NCBI RefSeq assembly: GCF_009727055.1
Contig: NC_052354.1
Coordinates: forward strand, 45,405,348 to 45,469,347
DNA from: Benincasa hispida
Lineage: Eukaryota > Streptophyta > Magnoliopsida > Cucurbitales > Cucurbitaceae
Length of the DNA stretch: 64,000 nt
Reading direction: 5' to 3'
Position numbers and translations under genes: made by a program. The notes under the pieces are model-generated. The model was given only the letters and a program-made list of their open reading frames with translations. It did not search any database and had not been told where the DNA came from. Position 1 is the stretch's first letter. The number at the start of each line of letters is the position of its first letter. Shown piece after piece: positions 1 to 12,458 of the stretch.

Positions 1-213
1 TAAACATATCCACTTGTATGTTCACCACATACATGCTTAAGTCACATATAGATAACCAAGATTTTATGTTTATTGGTTTGTGTAAAGCAAATAAAACAAG
101 CAACTGAGCAAAAATACAAGATGTAAGTAAATATCATATATTAACAACACAAGCGTTCGTACAAACTATTACAAACTACAGGACACAGAGACTTTAGGGC
201 ATCAACACCAACA
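1..213 (-). repeat. 3' LTR of minus-strand copia element, cut by window edge
   Basis: This segment matches the outer end of the LTR at 6110-7738 almost base for base (the run with ACTTTAGGGCATCAAC close to the end). On the minus strand it starts TGTTGG immediately after a purine-rich tract, so it is the start of the 3' LTR. The rest of this LTR lies outside the window, so its far boundary and the target site duplication cannot be seen. Confidence 0.85.
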
Positions 214-225
214 ATCTCCCACTTG
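214..225 (-). other. Polypurine tract of copia element
   Basis: The minus strand reads CAAGTGGGAGAT and is followed directly by TGTTGG of the LTR. This is the usual Ty1/copia polypurine tract, the primer for plus-strand DNA synthesis. It fixes the orientation of the element and the inner edge of the LTR. Confidence 0.8.
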
Positions 226-3200
226 TTCTAAAGCGAAGTGGTGTATAATAAACTAGTACAAAACAATAAACTAGGCATAAAAGCCCAGTACAATAAATTC
301 TCCTAGTTGCCCTAGTCCAGTTGTGGGCAATCCTGTAGACCCATGCTACGTAGCTGACTCTTAAACACTATAGCTGTGAGAGCCTCGTAAACGGGTCAGC
401 AACATTAAAATGGTCTGGGTTAGACTATCCATCTCATCTTCTCAACCTCTTGAGGTGTCTTAGACTACATGCTGAAATACAGTAGCCCCTCTTAGAGTCC
501 TGCATCGAGTACTTGAGCAACATCTTGTCAATTACGATGCTTGAGACAGTGCTAGCACTTTGTTTTTACGACCCCAAAAGATCGTATACCTAGAACAAAC
601 TGACCTCTCCCAAATATTTCATTTGAATCTGGTTGCTAGCCAGTTCTTAACTGCAGTCAGTAGACCTACATCATTCCCAATGAGTAGGATATCGTTTACG
701 TACAACACTAAGAAGACTACTGAAGCATTGATGATCTTCTTGTAAACACAAGGTACATCAACGTTTTAGTCAAATTCATACGACTTGATCGCAGTATCAA
801 ACCATATGTTCCAAGATCGAGGTGCCTGTTTCAGTCCATAAATGGACTGATTCAGTTTACAAACCTTTTACTTGTGACCTTGAGCTATGAATCCCTCGGG
901 TTACACCATATAAATGGTCTCCTCAAGATTGCCATTCGGAAAGGCCATCTTGACATTCATTTGCTACATCTCATAATTATAATAAGCTGCAATGGACAGG
1001 AGGATGCGGATCGACTTTAACATGGCAACAGGCGAGAAAGTCTCATCATAGTCGACTCCCTCTACCTGGGTATAACCCTTTGCCACAAGTTGAGCCTTAA
1101 AGGTCTGTACCTTCCCATCAGCACCTCGTTTGCGCCTGTAGATCCATTTACAACCTATAGGTCTTACCCCATCAGGCTGATCTATAAGTACACTCAATCT
1201 CGAGATCCATGGCCTTGACCCATTCTTCCCGGTCAACATCCTCCATTGCCTTCTTATAAGACAATGAATCCTCAACATCGCCATCTACTACCATAGCAAG
1301 GATTTTCGTGTACCTTTGGGGTAGCCTACAAAGAGGCATAACCTCGACCTTGGTTTCAACTTCTTGGGATTAGCCTCAAGCACATGTGTAAGGCAACCCT
1401 AAATGCGAAAGTGACGTAAACTAGTTTTACGCCCATTCCTACACTCCAGAGGTGTTCTTGCAACACTCTTGGAGGGAATACAGCTGAGTATGTATACCAC
1501 AGTCTCCATTACGAAACTCCAAAACGAGTTCGGTAAGGAAGCGTAACTCATCATCGAGCGAACCATGTCTAACAAGGTCCTATTTCTCCTCTCCGCTACA
1601 CCATTCTGCTAAGGTGTACCTGGCGTTGAGAGTTGGGAAACGATTCCATGTTCTATCAAATAGTCCTGGAATATCGAGTCCAAAAACTCTCCACCTCGAT
1701 CCGATCAAAGTGTTTTAATCTGTCTATTGCATAAGATAAGCATACCCAATGGAAGTCTGAATCCTTTGAAAACTCTCCCTTGAACTCTTTGAACTTTTCA
1801 AAGGATTCAGACTTCCATTGCATAAGATAAGCATACCCGTACCTGAAGTAATCATCAGTAAAACGGATAAAATACTTTTAGCTCAGTCTCGCACATTCAT
1901 AGGATCACAAAGATCAGAATGTACTAACTCAAAAGGCTCCTTGGCTCTATAACCTTTCCCAGTAAAAGATCGTTTAGTCATCTTACCCTCAAGGCAAGAT
2001 TCACACACTGGCAAAGAATTTTCTTCTAACTCATTTAGAAGTTCATTCTTCACCAATTTCTCAATCCTATTGAGATTGATGTGCTCTAAATGAAAATGCC
2101 AAAGTTGGGCATTTTCTTTTGGAGAAATTCGTCGATGTTTTGATTGAGTTATGACAGTTCTGAACATTTCAGTATTATGGAGGGAATTAATGGCTAACGG
2201 CCTTAGCACATATAAATTTGATTCCAGATTTGATGTACGAATAAAAATACCATCTTTATGAATAAACGCTTTATCCACATTAAACGAGATAGTATATTTA
2301 CATTACAATAAACACTTTATAGAAATAAGGTTCCTATTTAGTTCGGGAAAAATATATACATTATATAAAACAAGAAACCTATTCTGTAAAGCTAACTGAA
2401 GTCCTCCCACTGGCACAGCTGAAACAACGTGCCCGATTCCTACTCGCATCGTCATCTCACCACCTCCAACTGTTGCCAAGATCTAATCTCCTGAAAAAAA
2501 GAACAAACATGGTTAGTGGCGTCTGAATCAATTATCCAGGTAGAATCATCATTCTCCACTAAACAAGTTTCAAGAACAAGTAAATCACATTTACCTTTAT
2601 CAGTCTTGGCTGCTTTCTTCTTTTTCGGATATCGAGGACAGTTCCTCTTCCAATGTCCATCTTGGTTGCAGTGGAAACACTTTCCCTTAGCAACCTATGG
2701 ACGCCTCCTTGGGGTGATAGGCGGTGAGTTAGCAGGTGCCTTCTCTTTTTCCTTACACCCTTCTTCTTCTTCCCCTTTGCAGAGTTAGAAGCAGAAGGTG
2801 CAGACTTCGTTCCTGAGGTCCAACCTCTATGGAATGTCCTAGACGTTGAAGCAATATTTGCCTCACCCTTCTGCCTCTCTTTACTTTTTAGTAAAGATTG
2901 GTATGTTTGCAACTCGTTGAGGAGAGTTGTAAGGTTATATTTCACTTTGTTAAGAATCACATTACTAACAAAGTGCAGAAAGCTCTCCGGCAAAGAATGC
3001 AGGATTATCCTAACCTGGATTTCCTCATCGATGGTAGACCCATTCAACTCTGCCACATTAAAGAGGACCATCATGTTAAGCACATGTTCATGAACAGAGG
3101 TGCCTTCTTCCATTTTGGAGTTGAATATGTATTTAAGAGCCTCATGCATAAGCTGTTCAGACGGTTGTCCAAACATCCCCCGCAGGGACTCCATGATCTC

Positions 3201-3476
3201 ATGCGCTGAGACAATAGGCTCATGTTTCTTGGCCAAGACTTCAGAAAGACTTGCCAAGATGTAGACTTGGGCCTTCTCATTCGCCCTTGTCCATCGCTCG
3301 TATGCCTCCCGAACATTTCGAGCAGCATTCGAAGCTGGATCAGGAGGACAAGCCTCCGCGAGAGCGAACATGAGATCCACGATGATCAAGATCTCGTGAT
3401 CATGTGTTTCCATGTTGCCAAATTATCGCCAGTATGTTTTTTGACGCTTCGCAAAGCCAACGTGGCTGTTGCCATT
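226..3476 (-). pseudogene. Ty1/copia gag-pol relic
   Basis: Read on the minus strand, gag begins with ATG at 3476 (MATATLALRS) and, after an early frame change, runs through the retrotransposon gag (UBN2-type) domain. A CCHC zinc knuckle, CFHCNQDGHWKRNC, lies near 2640-2680 in another frame. The GAG-pre-integrase zinc finger (LWHFHLEH then CESC) lies at 1950-2110, part of the integrase core at 1600-1900, and the RVT_2 reverse transcriptase at about 600-1200 (KWIYRRKRGADGK, VAKGYTQVEGVDYDETFSP). The reverse transcriptase catalytic motif is YVND rather than YVDD (691-702). Most of RNase H is missing: soon after the reverse transcriptase the sequence jumps to the terminal ADPFT-like tail near 390. 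Several frameshifts, stops and a hairpin rearrangement at 1728-1838 make it non-functional. Family assignment is firm; the exact frame-change points are not. Confidence 0.9.
1728..1838. repeat. Inverted repeat flanked by 20-bp direct repeats inside integrase
   Basis: TGCATAAGATAAGCATACCC occurs at 1728-1747 and again at 1819-1838. Between them, two perfect 25-bp inverted arms (1748-1772 and 1795-1819) enclose a 22-base loop. On the minus strand the second arm is an antisense copy of the integrase codons just read, so the reading frame turns back on itself and the normal downstream integrase sequence is lost. This looks like a template switch during reverse transcription or repair. Confidence 0.85.
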
Positions 3477-6094
3477 TTAAAAATGTTGTTGAAAATACGA
3501 ATAAAACTTTATTAGATTTTGCTAAACCACTTTTAAACTAATCAGTTTTGCAAAACAGTTTCAAGTACTCTAAGTTATAGACTTCTATTTTGCAATGATG
3601 CCACAGTGAGACAGGACAAACGTCACCGGTGGGGTGATCAGTTGCCCCTTCGCTGGGATGAGACATTTTCAACTATTAGACAGAACCAACTCTTGGAACT
3701 GAACCTAACAACCACCATTTTTTGGTCTAGAATTGTTAACCTTTAACTATTTCGCGTAAGTATTACCCCTCGCTTTCGGTGCTAGAGTCCCGCCCTAATG
3801 AGCCCACCATAGGGAAGAAGAAGATTAGGACAAGAGACTAAATTACCTTATCCTCTTACAGGAGATGAAATAAAGAAACGCGCAAAACTTCCATACTTTA
3901 GGGGACACTCCCAGGGTGCCTCGAGGCAATGCGTAGTAACTTTATTCAAACTAATGAGGGAGACCGAGGGATATGCTGTCGCACTTCCCGCTCCCACTTA
4001 CTATGAACACTATCTCCATCCACCTTGATATTGACCTACCTAAACACCATCCGTTAGGGGGACACACCAAAGGTGTCGCAAGGCCGAGGGTAGATCTCAC
4101 AGTGTGGACTATTTAGGAGAAACGTGAAAGGTTTAAGTGAAGCATTTTATGCCCCAAGTACCTCCTACTGAATGTTCTACCTAAGGATTCATTAATCTAG
4201 ACAATCCGACTACAGATTTTAGTCTAAATCGTCTTTTTAAACTCTGCTCATAAACAACGTATGTCTATGAAAAATGAACAAGTTCAAGTAGTCACATTTA
4301 AACACTTTAATGGATTGTCCTTACTTGCATGCATGCATCAAATCTATCTAATTCACCTTTCCAAGTAAGTTCTCAGGTAAGGGTGTTACGTTTTCGTCAA
4401 CTTAAATACCCCAGCCTAGACAGAACCCGCCTTAGATAAAAGGTCCTTTATAGATAGATTTGCTACACTTTAACCTTTTATTAGCCAATTTAATCCCATT
4501 AAACTAATTAAAAGATTAAAGCCTTAGGGTTGCTAATCATATTAGAACCATGATCTTAGGTCTATGTGATCCAATTTTTAAACTCTTTAAAAACATGAAT
4601 TAAACCTAAGTGAGCATGCATGTCTTTCTTATTTCTTTTAGTTCTAATTCTTCTTTAACTTTTAAAAAGAAACAACTAAAATCATTGCTCACAACGAGGT
4701 GTTTATAACATTTATAAAGTAACCTATGTGTCATGCTTCATGCATTGTTCGGTCATTACTATATATAACTTTTATATAACGCGTAATAACCAAGCAAACA
4801 TGCTATCATTCACCTTATACTATAACAATTATAATATAAAGATGATGCATGTCAATGCTTTTTATACATGCATAAATATAACTCTTATATTATATGATGT
4901 ATGAGCATGCTCTTACATAATTAAATCATGCTTCTCTAAATTATAACAATTACAATAAAGAGATGATGCATGACCATTGCATAACCAAAGGTGGGATTTA
5001 CTATATGTGTATACCATATAACATATAAAACATACATCGCATGTAATAAATAATGGATTAATGGACCGGGATGAGGCTATACAAAAAATGAAATGAAAAA
5101 ACCCTATCTATTACATTTTTCATCGAGCAAATCGGTTCACAGGCGAACCGGGTCTTGGACCGCTAGAAGGTCTTCATCGTGTAGNNNNNNNNNNNNNNNN
5201 NNNNNNNNNNNNNNNNNNNNNNNNNNNNNNNNNNNNNNNNNNNNNNNNNNNNNNNNNNNNNNNNNNNNNNNNNNNNNNNNNNNNNNNNNNNNNNNNNNNN
5301 NNNNNNNNNNNNNNNNNNNNNNNNNNNNNNNNNNNNNNNNNNNNATCGCGTAGACGACGATGAGGCTGCAAAGCCTGATCGTCTATGCGATCGTGTAGCG
5401 CGGCGATAGGTAAATGATTTACCTTGCGTTACTAAGCGATCGTTTAGTCAGTTTCTAAGCGATGAAGTTTGCTGACCTAAACGATCGTCTAGCGCGCATG
5501 CACATTAAACGATCCGCAAGCATCTCATTGTCTACACGATACAATACTCAACGATTGCGTACCCGATCGTCAAAATGATATGATCAACTCTTGATCGCAT
5601 ACCCCATCGTTTAATCGATGTGTTCAACAGCAATCGCGTACCCGATTTTCAACCCAATGCGACCAACTCTTGATCGCATACCCCATCATTTCACCGATGC
5701 ATTCAACAGTGATCGCGTACTCCATCGACTTTACGATGCGATCAACAGTGATCGCGTACCACATCGTCTGCACGATGCGATCAACCCTAGATCACCTCCT
5801 TCCTTGAAGAATCGCAACTCTTGCCCAGAACTTCTTCGACGAACGACTCAAAACTTCAAACAAACTTTTAATACAGACTCGATAACGATTCTTAATGCCC
5901 AAAAAACTTAGGGGCCTTTACAAACAATCGCAAATGTAAAATGATTTAAATCAAACCGAGGCTTATCATCCTGAAACCATCCATTAATCCGCACATCCAC
6001 AGCAAATTTAACCATTAAATCAGCGTAGAAATGCACCCACCATAAATGTAAATCTCATTTCGTTGCAACAGGTGAAATCGGAGTATCAGAACCT
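3477..6094 (-). other. Long untranslated leader of the copia element
   Basis: This 2.6 kb stretch lies between the primer binding site and gag on the minus strand. It holds no recognisable coding sequence. Its inner part (3590-4200) is GC-richer than the surroundings. The part next to the LTR (5130-5800) repeats motifs of the type CGATCGTNTAG and GATCGCGTACC many times, interrupted by a run of Ns. The small open frame at 5618-5911 is a by-product of that repetition, not a gene. Confidence 0.6.
5185..5344. other. Assembly gap (160 N)
   Basis: An unbroken run of 160 N sits inside the CGATCG-rich repeat of the copia leader. The repetitive flanks probably prevented assembly, so the true length is unknown. 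Confidence 0.99.
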
Positions 6095-6107
6095 GTCTCT
6101 AATACCA
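6095..6107 (-). other. Primer binding site (tRNA-iMet type)
   Basis: The minus strand reads TGGTATTAGAGAC two bases after the LTR end CCTTCA. It is one or two changes away from TGGTATCAGAGC, the complement of the initiator methionine tRNA 3' end used by most plant copia elements. It marks the inner edge of the 5' LTR. Confidence 0.8.
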
Positions 6108-6109
6108 AT

Positions 6110-7738
6110 TGAAGGATCTCTTACCGAATAGTTCCATGAGCGCGTTCGGATCGCTTCGATCTCACCGTGACCGAAATACAACATTATACATTCATACGAA
6201 CAGTTATGAAAACAAATACTAATTATCGGCATGCTGTAAACAATAAAATAACAAGAGAATAAGTGCCATAACAGTTGAAGACGTTCTTCAAACTTCAGCA
6301 CTCAAAGCAGCGGAATACCTCCACGTGATCTACCAATGCCCAGCGAAAACGCTGACTGCAGCAGCACGAACATGAATGTTACAGGGATGACAACTTCAGA
6401 AAAGAGCCCCGGGTATTCTCGGAGTGAGAACCCAAAGCGTGGTCTTTGGTGAATTTGGTAGAAGAAGGAGGAATACCAGATCGTGTAGGCGATAAGTAAG
6501 TGGGAGGGAAAAAGGCGCTATTGTATAGCACGGTGCTTATCGTTTAGGAGAAGCTACACGATCGTGTAGATTTTACTGAACGATCGTTTAAGAAATGGTA
6601 TACGATCGTTTAGCAAAATCGGCATACTGGTTCTCGACTTTATCCAAGCTACCCAGGGGACCTAGTGGACCTGTGGCTCGAAGCTCCAACGGTACGTGAA
6701 TAGTTGACTAAACTCTTTAGCCATGAGATCGCAACCTCCGTTTAACTGTGTCAGACATTCCACTAAAAGATAAATAGCTTCATCCTTCTTACAGCCATAT
6801 GATCTGATATATTTTTTGTGTCATGATCGGATATAACCGATCACGAGTACGATGAACCTTCACAGCATGCCTTGTACAGTACAGTTGGGCCAAATTAAAC
6901 CTGTTTTGTCTTTGTAGTTACATGATTTTCACCTCCTCTAAGTACCATTTATTCCTCTAATAAACAATACACCACCTCTCGGCCCAAGAGAAAGGCTGTG
7001 TGGCCGTCACACTTCGTTCAAGCCCCAAAAAAATCAACTCTTAAGGGAAGCTATCTATCTACTTAACAACCCTGCCTCGCGGACAGTAGTGAATTCCACC
7101 TTGTGTAACTAGAGTTTCCCTAGCTCCTAAATCAGACGAATCCCCAAAATGGTAAGGTTTGAATCGGCGACGCCTAAGCCACTCGCATCCATACAAATCA
7201 AAAGACTGCCCTCAATGGTAGGAGTTCCCAACCCACTCAAGATTTAGGTCATGTTACCTATGGTCATCCTAGTGAAGTGAAGTCTCTGTCATGAACGGTG
7301 TTATGTAACGAGACATTAACACTTCGTGGTCAGGTCTTATACAAACTCTTTGTATAGGATGCCCCCGCTCGCATGTCCCCAACACGAATGATCAGGATCA
7401 GACCATCTGTGACAAGTCACAACACTTGTGACCATTCCACAAAGCAGCCTACGTCCGTAACGTTACCAGGATAAGGTTTCCTACCTATATCCATATACTA
7501 CAAACCATTTTAGTTATCACTCAAGACATGATCTACTTGTATGTCACCACATACATACTTGAGTCACATACAGATAACCAGGGATTTTATGTTTACTGGT
7601 TTGTGGTAAAGCAAATAAAACAATTAACTAAGCATAAATACAAGATATGAAGTAAATATCATATATTAACAACAAAAGCGTTCGTACAAACTATTTATAA
7701 ACTACAGGACACGAGACTTTAGGGCATCAACCCCAACA
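6110..7738 (-). repeat. 5' LTR of the minus-strand copia element
   Basis: On the minus strand this LTR starts TGTTGGGGTTGATGCCC and ends CCTTCA just before the primer binding site, giving 1629 bp. Its outer 240 bp match the LTR at 1-213. It carries several CGATCGT motifs at 6479-6612. Similar LTRs recur at 8175-10241 and 47376-53001. The 5-bp target duplication cannot be tested because the other end lies outside the window. Confidence 0.85.
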
Positions 7739-8174
7739 GGCTAGAGTCGCACATGAGGGAAAATGCACGTACGTGCGACGTGTATGGCCAAATGAAGTGC
7801 AGTTCCGCATGAATTAAGTTCGGTTGAGGATGGAATAACGTCGCATAAGGTCGGATGAAGCTTCAAAGAGTCGAGCAAAAAGTGAATTAGGACTTGAGCA
7901 TCCCTTAAGGCTGACCATGATCATGGGCGAATTATGATGCCGCATAGTTGGAGAAGTACGACCGTGACATTTTGTATTAGAGCAAAGGTTGGCTCCGATA
8001 CATTTGGTATCAGAGCCATCTTTTAGAGTGGAGTCTGATAAGATAGAAAAGACCCGAAGGTTGAATTTAAGACTTCACAGTTGCATCAAGAGTGTCAGTT
8101 TGGCAGGGCAGATGTGAGTCAGTATTAGAGACAGTATGTGGGTTGTAGCCGGATTTCGCCGTTGAGGGAAATTT
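7739..8174 (+). mobile_element. Ty3/gypsy LTR end with primer binding site
   Basis: A degenerate LTR tail ends GACCGTGACA at 7969. It is followed by two primer-binding-like strings: TTTTGTATTAGAGC (7970-7983) and TTTGGTATCAGAGCC (8006-8020). This arrangement is typical of plus-strand plant gypsy elements that use initiator methionine tRNA. The internal region that follows is cut by a copia LTR at 8175. The matching 3' end may be near 12678. No gag or pol domain is visible, so the superfamily call rests on LTR end, spacing and context. Confidence 0.5.
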
Positions 8175-10241
8175 TGAAGGAAATATTTAATTCAAGAGAA
8201 CCATTAAGCGGAAGCAAGATCGTTCCGTACTCATTGTGAAAGAATAAGGAATTTTCAAACATATAAGAATAATTATGTATCATAGAGTAAATTATAACAT
8301 GCTTTTCATTTAAAATAAAGAGAATTGAGTAATATACCTTTAAAGAACTCTTCTTCAAGTATTCCCTTGATCTACACTATTCACGCGTCCTAGCAAACTT
8401 GATCACGAGCACGAACGCAATGAACAACCAGTGCAATTCCATGAACTTTCAAATCCTTGAACCCAATCGAGTAAGACTCGATCCTCGACCCTTGAACAGA
8501 AACACTCGACACTACTACTTGGTTGCCTTGGTATTCTTGATGTGAGAATCCAGGAGGTGTGCGCTTTGTATGGATTTGGTAGAGGGAAGGAGGATGTATA
8601 CAATCGAGTTAAACGAACGAGTAAGTGGGAGAATGAGAAACCTCTATCGTATAGAGTTGGATACTCGATCGTTTAGTAAACAAGAGGCAGTCGTCTAGTA
8701 AACTCGCTCGTCATTCACTCTCTCAAAGGGCTATCGTATAGCTTTTCTTTTCTCTCGATCGAATGTTATGTGATTAATAAAAAATGAAAACCTTTTTCAC
8801 TTTTATCCATCAGTTATCAAAATTGATAGTAACTTCCCACTTGCAACGCTTAAAAGAGTGAATAACCAACAAAACAATTATCTTATAATTGTTTTTATTA
8901 TAAATAAATATAATAACTAATTTATCATATTATATTTATAACCTATAGTTTTAATATCACATAGAATGTAATATTTAAACCATAGTTCTTTTCTCCTTTA
9001 TGACACTTAATACAAATCATATTTATATTAATTCCTCTAATTAATGTATCTAATACATCAAATCAATTATATCACATGTAATAGAATTAATTAATTATAT
9101 CATATATAATTAAATTTCCTCTTGTAAATTTGAACACTTCAAACTAACCCAAAAACTGATTCTCAACTTGAATGCATTGAGCTACCAAGGGGATCTTATG
9201 GACCTATAGCTTGAAGCTCTAACGGTACGTGAATAATTGATTAAACTCTTTAATCACCATATCCACCATCCGTTAACTGCTGGGCATTCCACTAAAGACC
9301 GATAGCTGCACTCTTCGTACTACAGATATATTTTTTATTCCATTGGATATAACCAATCAACAGTACGATGACCCTTCAAAAATCGCTCGTAAGTACAGTT
9401 GGGCCAATTTACCGTTTTGCCCATGTAGTTACATCTAACTCTTTAAGTACTACTGATTTCTCTAATGAACAATACATCATAGTCCTACTATGAGTGAACG
9501 CTTCTCGGGTCATGGAAAGGTGTGGCGCCACATTGTTCAAGCCTCGAAATCAGCTCTTAGGGGAGCAATCTATCTACTTACCACTGCTTCGGGGAATGAG
9601 TAAATTTCGTCTTGTGTAGTTGAGTTCCCAACTTCCCAATCAGACGAATCTCCAAAATGGTAGATTTGAGTCGACAATCTGGCCACTCGCACCCATCCAA
9701 ATCAAAGGACCGCCCTCATAGACAGGAGTTCCCAACTCACTCAGGATTAAAGTCATATTGCCTATGGTCATCCTAGTGAAATGAAAGTCTTTGTCATGAA
9801 CGGCGTTATATAAAGAGACTAAATATTTCGTGGTTCGATCTTATACAAACTCCTTTGTATAGGATACACCCGTTCGCATGTCTCCACATGAATGACCAGG
9901 ATCAGATAACTTGTAGCACTTTAAAATACTTGTAACATCTACAAAGCGGGCCATATCCGTAGTGTCACAAAGATAAGGTTTCCCTCATTTATCCATATAC
10001 TACAGATCATTTAGGTTATCCTTAAGGTACGATCCACTTGTATGTCTCCACATATATGCTTAAGTTACAACGATAACCAGGGGTCTTAGTTTATTGGTTT
10101 GTGGTTAATGCAACTAAAATATCTCATATTTCATAGATAATAGTGAAGAAAATATCTCATATTATTACATAAAAAATATTTGTTCATACACGTGTTTACA
10201 ATCTACAAGACCCTACGAGATTTAGGGCATCAATCCCAACA
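8175..10241 (-). repeat. Copia LTR (solo or rearranged), minus strand
   Basis: On the minus strand it starts TGTTGGGATTGATGCCC at 10241 and ends CCTTCA at 8175, matching the two ends of the 6110-7738 LTR. The interior shares the blocks around the CACTAAAG and CACTTGTATGT strings. There is no primer binding site on its inner side and no polypurine tract on its outer side. The left flank is gypsy-like and the right flank is the tail of another copia element. No 5-bp target duplication is visible, so it probably lies at a rearranged junction. Confidence 0.75.
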
Positions 10242-10394
10242 GTGTTTGCTGACTCCATCATAGGAGTTGAGTATGTACATCAAGGAGACGTGATTGTCAC
10301 GCAAATTTCCTGTGAAGACAACTTGGCTTATCCATCTACAAAGACCCTCTCGACTAAAGTGTTTGAGGGTTACCTAGTGGGACTAGGACTATGA
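10242..10394 (+). pseudogene. Copia RNase H C-terminal tail
   Basis: The plus strand codes for the standard end of a Ty1/copia polyprotein: GDVIVTQISCEDNLAYPSTK, then LVGLGL and a stop at about 10394. Only the last 30 or so residues of RNase H survive, because the LTR at 8175-10241 has replaced the upstream part. About 145 bp of 3' untranslated DNA and a polypurine tract follow. Confidence 0.75.
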
Positions 10395-10527
10395 AATAGA
10401 TGGAACTAGGGCAAGTGGGAGAAGTACTAGGTATCTAATGCCCTAGTTTATTGTATTTATTCTCTTGTTACTAAACATTGTATATACATTTGTATATATA
10501 TGTAAAAATCCACTGGAGTTTTAGTCC

Positions 10528-10538
10528 AAGTGGGAGTT
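10528..10538 (+). other. Polypurine tract of plus-strand copia element
   Basis: AAGTGGGAGTT immediately precedes TGTTGGGTC of the LTR. The position and composition are those of a copia plus-strand primer. Confidence 0.75.
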
Positions 10539-12458
10539 TGTTGGGTCTTACGTGCTAAAACTTGTGGTTTGTAAACAATAAACTTATTCTGTAAATCGAT
10601 AAAGTTGTTATTGAATATATGAATTGCTTATTTCATTTTAGAAATAAATCCAATAAATTAAAAGATCCATGACTATTACATGAGTATTTGAACTTTATGT
10701 GGAGACATAAGAGTGAATCAGATTCGAGTAAATTGTCAAAATTATCTATCATATATGAATAAGATTGGGTGCCTTATTCTGGTAATACCATTGGATAGGC
10801 CCACTGTGTAGTTGTTACAATTTATTATAAAGTGCTACAAACGAAGTGATTCTGATTCGTTCATGTATTGCATGAGGAGTAAGGGCATCCTATGCAATGA
10901 ATTTGCATAAGATCGGATCAAGAATTAAGTCACTTTCACTTTATAATACTGTTTACTATTTAAGATTGACTATATTAAAGTGATGACCTAGGTAACTTGA
11001 CCTTGATCCTGAGCTAACTATGAACTCCTGTTTATTCAGGATTATCCTTAGATTTGGATGGGTGAGGGTTGGCTCAACAGCACCGACTCAATAGACCTCC
11101 CATTTTAGGGGTAAGACTAGGTAGATAGCTGGGGACATAGGGTACAAGATAGAATTTACTTCTACCCGCTTTTAGGGATAATAGGGAGATTGTTCCCTTA
11201 AGTGCTGACTTTAGGTCTTGAACAAGAGACTCCACCCTCTCATTCACCCGAGAGGGACTTGGTTTAGTGATTGGATCACAAACCAATTATTTATTAGAGG
11301 ATTCATGGGACTTAAGGAGCAAGATGTAATCTTGGGGGTAAAACAGCTTTTGACCCAGTCGTTATTATGAACAGCCTGGTGAAGGTTTAACTTACTAATC
11401 ATGGTTATATCGAGTGGATATAATATATCTACAGTGAGGGAATTGAAACTACTGGTCTTTAGTGGAATGACCCAGTAGTTAGCGAATGGTGGTTAATTAG
11501 GTTAAAGAGTTTAACCGGTTAATCGCGGATCATTGAAACTCATGACCTGTAGGTTCCATGAGGTCTCCCTACTAGCTCATATCGGGCTAAACATTAGAAC
11601 AGTGTGATGAACGAATTTAAAGTGTACAAATTTGGTTTTTGGAGCAAAACATTAAATATATATGATAGATTTAACTTAATGTTTAATTGGGATTACTGTT
11701 GGATTTAATATTTAAATTAATAAAATTGTTTAATTAATTATTTAATATTAATTTAATTTTAAATTGATTATTAGAATTAATTTTGAAATTAAATAGAATT
11801 GGTCAAAATTGCATTAAAAGTCAAATTATTGGCTAGGTAAAAAATGCAATGGAAGTCAAATTGTTGACTTTTGACTTTTGAAAGTCTAAAAGTCAAATTT
11901 GTTGACTTTGGACTTTGAGAGTCAAATTTTGACCAAGTTAGTGGAAAGATCCAACATTTGTGAGTGAGAAATTCAAATTATTGAATTGCTAAGTATTGTC
12001 TTCATTTGAAGACACTGTCCTACTTAATCCCACTTTGAGTTAGTGAATTTTTTAGTGTCAAGTTCTGATCAAACTCAAAGTTGCATGTTTTGCATGTAAT
12101 GGTCTTTAAAAGAGAGTGTTTAATTAAAAGCTCTTGGCCTCAGGGGAAATTGATGAGATTATGTGTTAATCTCATCCCTTTTTCTCTCAAAGTTTTAGCT
12201 TTTTCTTCTCCAAATTAACCATTCATCGGATCCCACCATCCTGTTCTAAGGCTAGAGAATAGTCGGGAAGACTCACATGGTGGTCTACGAACCATTCGTG
12301 AAGAGATTGGAGCTAATTTGGAGAAGATTCAAAGTTTACAAAGGTTGTATTCTTTTCCCCTTTTACTTATTATTTTAATGCATGTGTATCTTTATAATTA
12401 ACCTAATTAGTGTACTTTAGATCCATTTTCTTCTGCTGCACATGTGTTCATTCCATCA
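10539..12458 (+). repeat. 3' LTR of plus-strand copia element
   Basis: It starts TGTTGGGTCTTACGTG after the polypurine tract and ends TTCCATCA, about 1920 bp. The minus-strand LTR at 23756-25746 has the same start (TGTTGGGTCTTATG) and end (CCATCA), so both belong to one family. The small open frames inside it, such as 11074-11286, are not genes. The 5' half of this element is missing. Confidence 0.8.

Noticed and set aside
5093..5371. Open frames across the N run
   Set aside because: Most codons are N; there is no evidence of coding.
5560..5800. Possible CRISPR-like array of GATCGCGTAC repeats
   Set aside because: Repeats are irregular in spacing, lie in a plant retrotransposon leader and have no unique spacers or cas genes.
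5618..5911. 97-codon frame with repeated HRLYDAINSDRVPH-like units
   Set aside because: The repeats come from the GATCGCGTACC-type satellite in the copia leader, not from a repeat protein.
8008..8020. tRNA gene
   Set aside because: TGGTATCAGAGCC is complementary to a tRNA 3' end but there is no cloverleaf around it; it is a primer binding site.
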